Source: Gammaproteobacteria bacterium
GTDB lineage: Bacteria > Pseudomonadota > Gammaproteobacteria > Steroidobacterales > Steroidobacteraceae
Assembly (NCBI GenBank): GCA_016874055.1
Contig: VGVG01000008.1
Coordinates: 1-59,827 of the forward strand
Direction of reading: 5' to 3'
DNA: 59,827 nt
Position numbers and translations under genes: made by a program. The notes below the pieces were generated by a model. The model ran no database searches, had not been told where the DNA came from, and saw only the letters and a list, made by a program, of their open reading frames with translations. Below, in pieces: positions 53,177-59,827 of this stretch; position 1 is the first letter of the stretch; each line of letters begins with the position of its first letter.

Positions 53177-56137
53177 ATGAAACAGATCAATAAGGTTTTT
53201 CACAGCCTTTGGGCAATTACATTGACGATGGGGGTGGGTGCTTTCGCTGAAGCGCAGGCGCCGGCATTCGATGAGGCGGTAGCACTAGAAGAAATCGTGG
53301 TGACTGCGCGCAAGCGCGAGGAAAATCTCCTCGTCGTGCCGCTGGCCATTACGGCGATCACTGCCGCTCAGCTTGAGCGACAAGGCGTTAAGGATGTTAC
53401 CGGTCTCATCGATCGAGACCCGAGTTTAAGTTTTGATTTAGGCTTGGTGCCCTATGACACTCGAATTGTAATCCGCGGTCTGTCCCCGACGCGCGGTCGC
53501 CCGAACGTCGCAACCCTCGTTGACGGAATCGACGTCTCCAGTGAAGCGATCGGCGTCGCCGGCGGCTCGCTGCTTATTAATCCGCGATTACTTGATGTCG
53601 CTCAAGTGGAAATCGTGAAGGGTCCGCAGAGCGCTCTTTTTGGTCGCAGTGCATTCGCTGGTGCGATCTCGTACACCACTCAAGACCCCTCCAGCGGGCC
53701 TACTCGCAGCGTCTCGATGGACCTCAGTAGCGAGGGACAGTACGAGGTCAAAGGCAGTCTGTCCGGCCCGTTGTCCGACACGCTCGGTTACCGGCTCGGA
53801 GTGTACGGGTTCTCTGACGATGGTTCTTATTTCAATAGAGTTACGCAGCAGTCAACCGGCGGTGGCGAGGGGCGCGGCGTGGCACTCTCATTAAAATGGG
53901 AACCAAGCGATGTGTACAGCGCGAAACTTCGCTCTGAATTTACTCACGATGAATTCGATCCGTCTTCCCAGGCTGCCCTCGAGTTCAATTCGCGTAATGC
54001 GGTTCCGGGCAATGCCTCGATCTGTAACGTGGGTACCAATGCTGCAGGCGGTTTGGCACCTGTCGGTTTCGTGATCGATAAGACTTGTGCGGCGGACCAG
54101 CCTCTGGCGCCTTTCCCAGCACCGTCGGCTCTCGTGATCAACCAGTTTGCTCTGGGTTTGAACGCTTATCGGGATTTAGAAAGGCTGACAGGTGGCCGGG
54201 GGGTTTTCGATGATATGACGATCCCGGCATTCACGGGGTCGGTGGGGAGTGCGAAAGGCTTACAACCCTCGTTCAATCGAAATTCGGCCCATTCTGTCGC
54301 GGGTAGCGCAGCCCCAGATTTCACGGGCAGCGACCGCCATGTGCGGCGTGTCTCACTGGTCCAGCACATCGATACGACGCTGGGTCGGTTGAGCCTTCTG
54401 ACTGGGTACACGAATGCTGATGTCGATGTGTCTTTTGACATCGATAAGACAAGTTTTCTGCCGATTCAGCAAATGCTCGAAACCTATACAAACACACGTC
54501 AGTTCAGTCAGGAGGCTCGCTTCTCTTCAGACTTCGATGGGCCCTTTAACTTCTTTTCCGGCTTTCAGCTCTGGAGGGAGAGCTCTAGGCAGAGCGAACG
54601 AAATCTTACGGTGATCGGTGAGGGTACGTTGTGCTTCGCCTTCGATCCACCAACGAACTTTACCGCGGCGATTCAGACCCCCCCTCAGACGGTCTCGCTT
54701 GGACCGCCGGGAAGTCCGACTTTGACCATTCCGCCGGGTAGTTGCACGAGCCCCACCGGAGGGTTTACGTCTGTGGATGTATCCCCATATATGTCATCGG
54801 TTTACGCGGCGCGTGAGCCGACGTTGACAACGCGCGATATCGACCATGGATCCATTTACTTCGATGTCGAGTGGGACATCACCGCTACATTACGTCTGAT
54901 CGGTGAGGCCCGCTGGGTTCAAGAAGTGAATGACGTGTCGTCGGGCTTCACGGATGGCTCCAACGGTCCCGGCACTATCGTGCTATGCGGCTCAAATGGT
55001 CCGTGCCGTGGTGGCGCAGGAGTACCCTCGCCTGGCTTCCCGCCGGTGGTCCCGGCACGGGGGTTCAACCCAGCGGATGTGACGCGGCAGATCGTTTATA
55101 CATCTTTGAAAGAAGACTACATCACTCCGAAGGGCACACTGCAATGGACACCTAGCGATGATTTAAACGTCTACGCGTCGTATGCCCAAGCGCGAAAGCC
55201 AGGTGGCTACTCGACGGTAACGTTTGGGGGTACGGGTGCGTCGGTAAGTGGGGATGACGTGTATTTCGCGGCCGAAAAACTCAAAGTCTACGAGGTTGGC
55301 GCCAAATGGCGTTCTCCGTCCGGTAATTTACGGGTTGAGGGCTCAGCCTTCCGTACCGACTTCACGGATAAACAGGTAGGTACGCAAATTTTGATTGGCA
55401 ACACTATCACCAATCGCGTCACTAACGCCGGCAAGGCTCTGCTGGAGGGTTTGGAGCTCGGTATGCAGTGGCGCCCAAGTGAGAACTGGTTGATGGCTGC
55501 CGGTCTGACGTATTTCTCGACGTACAAGTACACGAATTACAAGACCACCTCTACCGGTGCGGGTGAAATCTCTCGCGTCGGCAACTGTGTGGTGGGCTAC
55601 CTCGATGGCTCCCAGTTCGTCCCGCTTACCAACAACACCGTTCCGTTTGCGGCGGGTAGCACGACGGCGTTCCGATCGCTGACCTGTCAGCTCGATCGCA
55701 CGGGTAAGTTCATCGAGGATACGCCGGAACTTGCGATGGCGATGTCGATCGGATATCGACGTCCGATGGGCGATACGGGAGTGGATCTCATCGTCGACTT
55801 TGATGCCAATTGGAAGGGCGAGCGCTTCATGGAGGATGATAATAACGTGTGGCTCGATGACTACTGGCTCGCGAACTTGCGTTTTGGTGTTGAGACCGAT
55901 GATTGGTCCGCAGTTTTATTCGTCGATAATGTGGCGGACGATCGGACGATACGTTCCGCGGGAGGAGGCCCGGCGATCTACGCGTCGGATTTCCGATTTG
56001 GGTTTTACAACTATTTTGCCCCTGGAGCGCCAGCGCCCTCGCAGCGTCTGGTCCCGGCACCCAGTATCCCGTCGACGGTATTTGCGAACCTGCCGAGCCC
56101 GCGAGTGATCGGTCTGCGTATGGCATATAAGTTCTAA
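53177..56137 (+). CDS. TonB-dependent outer-membrane receptor
   Basis: The 986-residue outer-membrane transporter has a signal peptide (about 1-28, ending AEAQA), a short N-terminal stretch with EEIVVTARKREEN (a common start of the plug domain), the plug (about 30-170, with TLVDGIDV and VEIVKGPQSALFGRSAFAGAI), and a large beta-barrel to the C-terminal Phe in GLRMAYKF. The wording is typical of large receptors in Sphingomonads and Steroidobacterales-like bacteria that import organic substrates rather than siderophores. I use ATG 53177 because it starts a clean signal peptide; a longer frame has none. It is followed by a strong terminator, so it may form its own transcript or the end of one with the 187-residue gene. 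Confidence 0.93.
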   Translation: MKQINKVFHSLWAITLTMGVGAFAEAQAPAFDEAVALEEIVVTARKREENLLVVPLAITAITAAQLERQGVKDVTGLIDRDPSLSFDLGLVPYDTRIVIRGLSPTRGRPNVATLVDGIDVSSEAIGVAGGSLLINPRLLDVAQVEIVKGPQSALFGRSAFAGAISYTTQDPSSGPTRSVSMDLSSEGQYEVKGSLSGPLSDTLGYRLGVYGFSDDGSYFNRVTQQSTGGGEGRGVALSLKWEPSDVYSAKLRSEFTHDEFDPSSQAALEFNSRNAVPGNASICNVGTNAAGGLAPVGFVIDKTCAADQPLAPFPAPSALVINQFALGLNAYRDLERLTGGRGVFDDMTIPAFTGSVGSAKGLQPSFNRNSAHSVAGSAAPDFTGSDRHVRRVSLVQHIDTTLGRLSLLTGYTNADVDVSFDIDKTSFLPIQQMLETYTNTRQFSQEARFSSDFDGPFNFFSGFQLWRESSRQSERNLTVIGEGTLCFAFDPPTNFTAAIQTPPQTVSLGPPGSPTLTIPPGSCTSPTGGFTSVDVSPYMSSVYAAREPTLTTRDIDHGSIYFDVEWDITATLRLIGEARWVQEVNDVSSGFTDGSNGPGTIVLCGSNGPCRGGAGVPSPGFPPVVPARGFNPADVTRQIVYTSLKEDYITPKGTLQWTPSDDLNVYASYAQARKPGGYSTVTFGGTGASVSGDDVYFAAEKLKVYEVGAKWRSPSGNLRVEGSAFRTDFTDKQVGTQILIGNTITNRVTNAGKALLEGLELGMQWRPSENWLMAAGLTYFSTYKYTNYKTTSTGAGEISRVGNCVVGYLDGSQFVPLTNNTVPFAAGSTTAFRSLTCQLDRTGKFIEDTPELAMAMSIGYRRPMGDTGVDLIVDFDANWKGERFMEDDNNVWLDDYWLANLRFGVETDDWSAVLFVDNVADDRTIRSAGGGPAIYASDFRFGFYNYFAPGAPAPSQRLVPAPSIPSTVFANLPSPRVIGLRMAYKF

Positions 56138-56177
56138 GCCTCGGCAGGACACTTTTGCGGCTCGCCTAAACGTGCGC

Positions 56178-56218
56178 GGGGCTGCCCATCACATGGTGGG
56201 CAGCCCCGTTCCTTTTGT
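56178..56218 (+). terminator. Rho-independent terminator after the TonB-dependent receptor
   Basis: A perfect 11-bp stem (left arm GGGGCTGCCCA at 56178-56188, right arm 56197-56207) with an eight-base loop is followed by GTTCCTTTTG. It lies 40 bp past the receptor stop and 63 bp before the next gene. Confidence 0.88.
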
Positions 56219-56280
56219 AGGCCTCTTAACGAGCCGCCTATCGTTGAAGGATATTTGATCAGTGTCCGGGAGGTTCCTTC

Positions 56281-57138
56281 ATGGTCGATGCGCTTGACGA
56301 TCCTCTGTCTCGAAGGCGGTGGCTCGGCTCACTGGCTTTAGGCGCAGGGTTCGTTGCGGGACAATCAATTGGTCTACCCGAGGCAGACGCTGCGGTGCGC
56401 CGCGAGCTTCCGAATCTTTCCGATCCCGAGTCCAACTTAAGAAATATTATCCGGATGCAGGGCAGCCTCCGCGAGGAAGATACCCGCTGGTGGTTTACAG
56501 GAATGATCTTTGCCGTCCCGGGTAATAACGAAACACCCAGACCACTCGTTCGCTTTGAGGGTATGGAGGTGTACTGGTTCGCTCATAAGCCCGAAGGGTT
56601 TCAACTCGGTGGGCACACAGTCACGTTCTTCAGAGATATCGAAACCCACCAATATCTTCGCGAGTTTAAAAATCCCTGGACGGGACGCACCGATGTGGTG
56701 ACGCCTGCAGTACAGGGCGGCAATCTTGGCTTCAACTATAGTGAAGAGGGTATCTGGCCGGTTCGACTCGATGGCTCGCCAATGGGCGAGCCGAAGCGAG
56801 CGCCGTTGAAATTACATTGGTATTCGATCGGCGATTACGTTTGGCTTCAACATCAGACGGTCTATCCGCCGGGAATGCCGCCGATGCATGGTCAGAGGCA
56901 AAGTCTGTTCACGCGTCGGCAAGACTTCCTCGATACCCGCTTGGATGTCCTGCCTGCGACATTTTCCTCGACGGTATTCATGGGCTGGCTCAAATGGATG
57001 AATATGACGGGCGAGCCGGGTCACGTGATTTGGCACGCGGCCGGAGCCAAGCTGCGCAGCATCGACGAGTTACCGCAGGAATATCGCGAGCGCGCCGAGC
57101 GCGAGTATCCGGCGCGTATGACGGCCAAGCCGAAGTAG
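56281..57138 (+). CDS. DUF1838 protein with Tat-type signal
   Basis: The 285-residue protein starts with a twin-arginine-like segment (SRRRWLGSLALGAGFVAGQ, about 10-28), so it is probably exported folded. The remainder matches DUF1838 (YWFAHKPEGFQLGGH, HWYSIGDYVWLQHQ, LPATFSSTVFMGWLKWMNM). The strong AGGTT-type ribosome site GGGAGG sits before ATG 56281. The family has no known enzyme activity that I can state; aromatic-rich segments and His residues could form a ligand or metal site. It lies between the receptor terminator and the CRTAC1-like gene, with a 20-bp gap to the latter. Confidence 0.8.
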   Translation: MVDALDDPLSRRRWLGSLALGAGFVAGQSIGLPEADAAVRRELPNLSDPESNLRNIIRMQGSLREEDTRWWFTGMIFAVPGNNETPRPLVRFEGMEVYWFAHKPEGFQLGGHTVTFFRDIETHQYLREFKNPWTGRTDVVTPAVQGGNLGFNYSEEGIWPVRLDGSPMGEPKRAPLKLHWYSIGDYVWLQHQTVYPPGMPPMHGQRQSLFTRRQDFLDTRLDVLPATFSSTVFMGWLKWMNMTGEPGHVIWHAAGAKLRSIDELPQEYRERAEREYPARMTAKPK

Positions 57139-57158
57139 TTTTCGAGTGGGGGATATTT

Positions 57159-58853
57159 GTGAAATTTTTAACAATGGTTTTAACAATGGGTGGAGCGATC
57201 GTCTTTGGATCGTTTGTCGTGGTGGCTGCGTCTGCCGTATCTCCGGCGCCTATCCGCTTCAAAGATGAGGCGGCAGTACGCGGCATCCAGGATGCTGCGG
57301 TTAATGCGACTGGGCCGACTTTTGGCGACTATGACGGTGACGGGGATCTCGATATCTTTGTTCCTGTCGAAGACCTCGCTGAGGGTCTCAAAGATCGATT
57401 ATTTGAGAACGATGGTCGCGGGATGTTCAAGGACGTTGCGGCGGACAGAGGTGTTCAGAACCCGGGTAGCCTTAGTCGAGGTGCGGTGTTCTGCGACCTA
57501 GACAACGACGGCGACCTCGATTTGTTATCGGTCAATATGCCGCCAGGTCAGGCGCGCCAACGCCATGTGCCAACCACACTCTACCGCAATGATCTTCGTG
57601 AATCAGGCTCAGCGCGATTTGTTGATGTAACTCGTGCAGCGGGTTTAATGCGTGCCGGTAATGAAAACGATCAAAAAATTGGGGGTGTCGGCGATACCGG
57701 CGGTGGTGCGGGTTGCGCCGACTACGACCGGGACGGCGATCTCGATATTTTTATAAAGAACGCAGATGGTGACATCGAAAACGTGTTGTTCAGAAACGAG
57801 GGTAGCTGGCGCTTCACCGATGTGACCGGCTCGACTGGTGTAGCGCTACAGTCGAAGCTTAAAGACTCAAATGCGCAGGGATCACCGAATTGGATCGATT
57901 TCGATCAGGACGGTTGGATCGATCTGCTTGTGACGCACGAGCGCGACACCAAGATCCTGCTGCGGAATCTTGGCGATGGCCGGTTCGAAGACATTACGCG
58001 CTCCCGCAGGCCACCAAGCGGCTTGCCATTCCTCAATCCGGGGTATGCGCAGGGTGCATGCATCGCCGATTTCGATAATGACGGTGATATGGATGTCTTC
58101 CTACCGATGGCGGATCAGGCGGGCCGGATGATGGCGAATCGGCTCAAGGAGACGGGTACGCTGTCCTTCCAGGACATTACCAAACAATCGGGTGCTGGTG
58201 TCATTCGAGGTACGCGCGGCTGCGTAGCAGCAGACTTTGACAACGATGGGTATATTGATTTGTATCTAAATAACGGTGGTCCATCTAACGTACTCATCAA
58301 CGATGTCATCGCTGATTTCCCGCCGTTCGTGACTTTTTATATCGCTTGGGAGCCCGCAGAAAATACATTGCTGCGAAATCGTGGCGATGGCACGTTCGAA
58401 GAGGTCACGCGAGGCTCGGGTGCTGAAGGTCTCGGCATCGGATCAGGTGTAGGTGCAGCGGATCTAAACGACGACGGTTTCGTTGATCTCATCGTTACGA
58501 ATCGCACCTATTATGCGATGGGTAAACAGGTGAGCCCGGCGGCCGGACAAAACCGCTTGTTCATCAATCGCGGTAACCGCAATACGTGGATCAAGCTTCG
58601 CCTGCAAGGCACACGCAGTAATCGTGACGCGTTCGGAGCACGTATCAAACTAGTCTCCGGCAATCTCGAGCAGTATCACGAGGTGCAGAGCGCTCACGGC
58701 TACAATTCGACCAATGACCCGACGCTAACCTTCGGCCTCGGAACCCGAAAGACCGTCGACCGAGTGGAGATCATTTGGCCTTCAGGGGCGAAGCAAGTGA
58801 TCGAAGGTCTGGTAACCAAGAAAACCCACGTCATTCTGGAGCCGACCTTGTGA
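57159..58853 (+). CDS. Secreted CRTAC1-like protein: seven FG-GAP/VCBS-type motifs plus ASPIC/UnbV domain
   Basis: The 564-residue exported protein has a signal peptide (about 1-27) from GTG 57159, which has GGGGG upstream; longer frames run through the previous gene. Seven calcium-binding DxDxDG-type motifs (DYDGDGDLD, DLDNDGDLD, DYDRDGDLD, DFDQDGWID, DFDNDGDMD, DFDNDGYID, DLNDDGFVD) are spaced at about 57, 113, 187, 247, 304, 358 and 434, which fits a seven-bladed beta-propeller. The C-terminus (about 470-564, with RLQGTRSNRDAFGARI, VQSAHGYNSTNDPTL and VEIIWPSG) is an ASPIC/UnbV domain. Function is unknown; binding of a ligand or surface is plausible. Its stop overlaps the aldehyde dehydrogenase GTG, so the two were probably coupled. 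Confidence 0.87.
   Translation: MKFLTMVLTMGGAIVFGSFVVVAASAVSPAPIRFKDEAAVRGIQDAAVNATGPTFGDYDGDGDLDIFVPVEDLAEGLKDRLFENDGRGMFKDVAADRGVQNPGSLSRGAVFCDLDNDGDLDLLSVNMPPGQARQRHVPTTLYRNDLRESGSARFVDVTRAAGLMRAGNENDQKIGGVGDTGGGAGCADYDRDGDLDIFIKNADGDIENVLFRNEGSWRFTDVTGSTGVALQSKLKDSNAQGSPNWIDFDQDGWIDLLVTHERDTKILLRNLGDGRFEDITRSRRPPSGLPFLNPGYAQGACIADFDNDGDMDVFLPMADQAGRMMANRLKETGTLSFQDITKQSGAGVIRGTRGCVAADFDNDGYIDLYLNNGGPSNVLINDVIADFPPFVTFYIAWEPAENTLLRNRGDGTFEEVTRGSGAEGLGIGSGVGAADLNDDGFVDLIVTNRTYYAMGKQVSPAAGQNRLFINRGNRNTWIKLRLQGTRSNRDAFGARIKLVSGNLEQYHEVQSAHGYNSTNDPTLTFGLGTRKTVDRVEIIWPSGAKQVIEGLVTKKTHVILEPTL
57166..57189 (+). repeat. Perfect 12-bp tandem duplication in a signal peptide
   Basis: TTTTAACAATGG occurs twice in succession (57166-57177, 57178-57189), in frame, near the start of the CRTAC1-like signal peptide, giving an LTMVLTM stretch. 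Confidence 0.95.
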
Positions 58854-59713
58854 CCGAGCAGGGCAGGATGCTCATCGACGGGGAGATGACCATCGGCGAT
58901 GGGGGTGAATCAGGCGCCTGGATCGACTCGCACGATCCGGCCACCCTCGCGCCCCATCGGGCGAGTGCCGGCAGCATCGGCTCACGACGTCGATCGGGCC
59001 GTGAGCGCGGCAGCGACAGCTCAGGAGGCTTGGGTTGCCCGATCGGTATGGGAGCGGGCTGCGGTGCTTCGGACGCTTGCCGGGACCATTCGCGCGAGGG
59101 GGCCGGCGATTCTGGAGCTCGAGGCTCGAGATACCGGCAATACGATTGGCAAGCTTCACGCGGATGTAGAGATCGCAGCGGGCTACCTCGAATATTTCGC
59201 CGGGTTAGCGTCTGAGCTCAAGGGCGAAACGATTCCGGCGACGGCGAAGGGTCTGCATCTAACGCTGCGTGAGCCTTATGGGGTCGTGGCTCGAATTGTG
59301 CCATTCAATCACCCATTCATGTTTGCGGCGGCCCACCTGGCGGCGCCCTTGATGGCAGGCAATGCCGTCGTCGTTAAAACACCTGAGACCAGTCCGCTGA
59401 CGGGGTCAATTTTAGGTGAGCTTTGTCAACAAATTTGCCGCCGGGTCTCGTCAATATAATTCATGGATACGGTACCCCAACGGGTGATTCGCTTGTTCGT
59501 CATCGACTGGTCCGACGCATTGGCTTTACAGGGTCTGTGGAGACGGGCCTTGCCATTCAACGCGCCGCAGCCGAGAGCGGCGTTAAATGTGTAACCCTGG
59601 AGCTCGGCGGTAAAAATCCGTTCGTCGTGTTTCCTGATGCCGATCTCGATCGAGTGGTAGAAATGGCCATCGCAGGGATGAATTTCCCGTGGGCGGGTCA
59701 CGGCATTATCTAG
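58850..59713 (+). pseudogene. Aldehyde dehydrogenase, frameshifted twice and truncated
   Basis: The gene starts at a GTG overlapping the previous stop (GTGA). Family sequence begins SGAWIDSHDPATLAP in frame one; one extra C in a run of four (58952-58955) moves the match to the next frame, IGRVPAASAHDVDRAVSAA, through EPYGVVARIVPFNHPFMFAA and NAVVVKTPETSPL. A missing T near 59434-59436 returns it to frame one: LPPGLVNIIHGYG, RRIGFTGSVETG and the Glu-containing LELGGKNPFVVFPDADLD. Homology stops near 59700 before the catalytic Cys (normally GQxC just after) and the stop at 59711-59713 follows. The C-terminal 40 percent is missing. Both slips lie in homopolymers, so sequence error could explain them, but not the truncation. 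Confidence 0.85.
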
Positions 59714-59827
59714 CTGATGCACCTGATTGGGTGATAAGTCATTTAAAATCAATGAGTTATTTGGAAATTACCGTGTCTCAGGGGTGCTGAAGCCAGAAGC
59801 CTCTCAGGGAGATGAAAAACGGCGACT
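59714..59827. other. AT-richer terminal stretch beyond the truncated dehydrogenase
   Basis: No gene is visible. The composition is more AT-rich than the genes before it. A 10-bp inverted repeat lies at 59734-59760. This could be the edge of a mobile element or the junction of a rearrangement that removed the dehydrogenase 3' end, but no transposase lies inside the window. Confidence 0.4.
59734..59760. repeat. 10-bp inverted repeat at the edge of the truncated gene
   Basis: ATAAGTCATT (59734-59743) and AATGAGTTAT (59751-59760) match as an inverted repeat at 9 of 10 positions, with a seven-base loop TAAAATC. There is no T-run beyond it that would fit a rho-independent terminator for the plus strand. 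Confidence 0.6.

Noticed and set aside
1-59827. CRISPR array, toxin-antitoxin, restriction-modification or other defence system
   Set aside because: No repeat-spacer pattern and no gene with such domains was found on either strand.

Overview
The window looks like a stretch of a gammaproteobacterial chromosome, moderately GC-rich by eye. The evidence is gene content and order: a homodimeric-type pyruvate dehydrogenase operon (aceE-aceF-lpdA), pepA next to divergent lptFG, purM-purN beside DUF2066-CDP-alcohol transferase-hda, metG-rsxB-nth opposite mrp-dcd, and an S46 peptidase with a large TonB-dependent receptor, a set common in Xanthomonadales/Steroidobacterales-like lineages. No rRNA, tRNA, CRISPR array, phage block or recognisable defence island was seen.

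Layout. (1) 1-1061: the end of an IS481-family element, cut by the window edge. (2) 1054-5485, minus strand: a tightly overlapping operon of flavin monooxygenase (Baeyer-Villiger/FMO type), SDR dehydrogenase, alpha/beta hydrolase and a membrane-anchored DUF1214/DUF1254 pair. Its first three enzymes could turn a secondary alcohol into a ketone, then an ester, then hydrolysis products. (3) 5598-10498, plus strand: a CoA-ester lyase, a DUF2256 mini-protein coupled to a frameshifted CRY-DASH photolyase, then a lysine-catabolism pair (ALDH7 and a lysine 6-dehydrogenase-like enzyme). (4) 10.5-47.6 kb: compact housekeeping genes for envelope lipids, redox proteins, RNA processing, pyrimidine and purine synthesis, pyruvate dehydrogenase, DNA repair, tRNA charging, translation termination, phospholipid synthesis and LPS export. 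Start/stop overlaps are common, and three convergent pairs overlap at their 3' ends. (5) 47.6-59.8 kb: an accessory region with an S46 peptidase, a tiny unrecognised ORF, an SDR remnant, an orphan MocA-like nucleotidyltransferase, a Rieske oxygenase, an unrecognised 187-residue protein, a TonB-dependent receptor followed by a strong terminator, a Tat-exported DUF1838 protein, a secreted seven-motif CRTAC1/ASPIC protein, and an aldehyde dehydrogenase broken by two frameshifts and a 3' truncation.

The best candidate for an undescribed system is the last block (about 50.4-59.7 kb). It combines outer-membrane uptake, two exported proteins of poorly known families, a cytoplasmic Rieske oxygenase and a coupled aldehyde dehydrogenase, which suggests uptake and oxidation of an unknown organic substrate. 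The degraded dehydrogenase and SDR suggest that the pathway is decaying here, unless the frameshifts are sequence errors. The BVMO-SDR-hydrolase-DUF1214/1254 operon is the second candidate.
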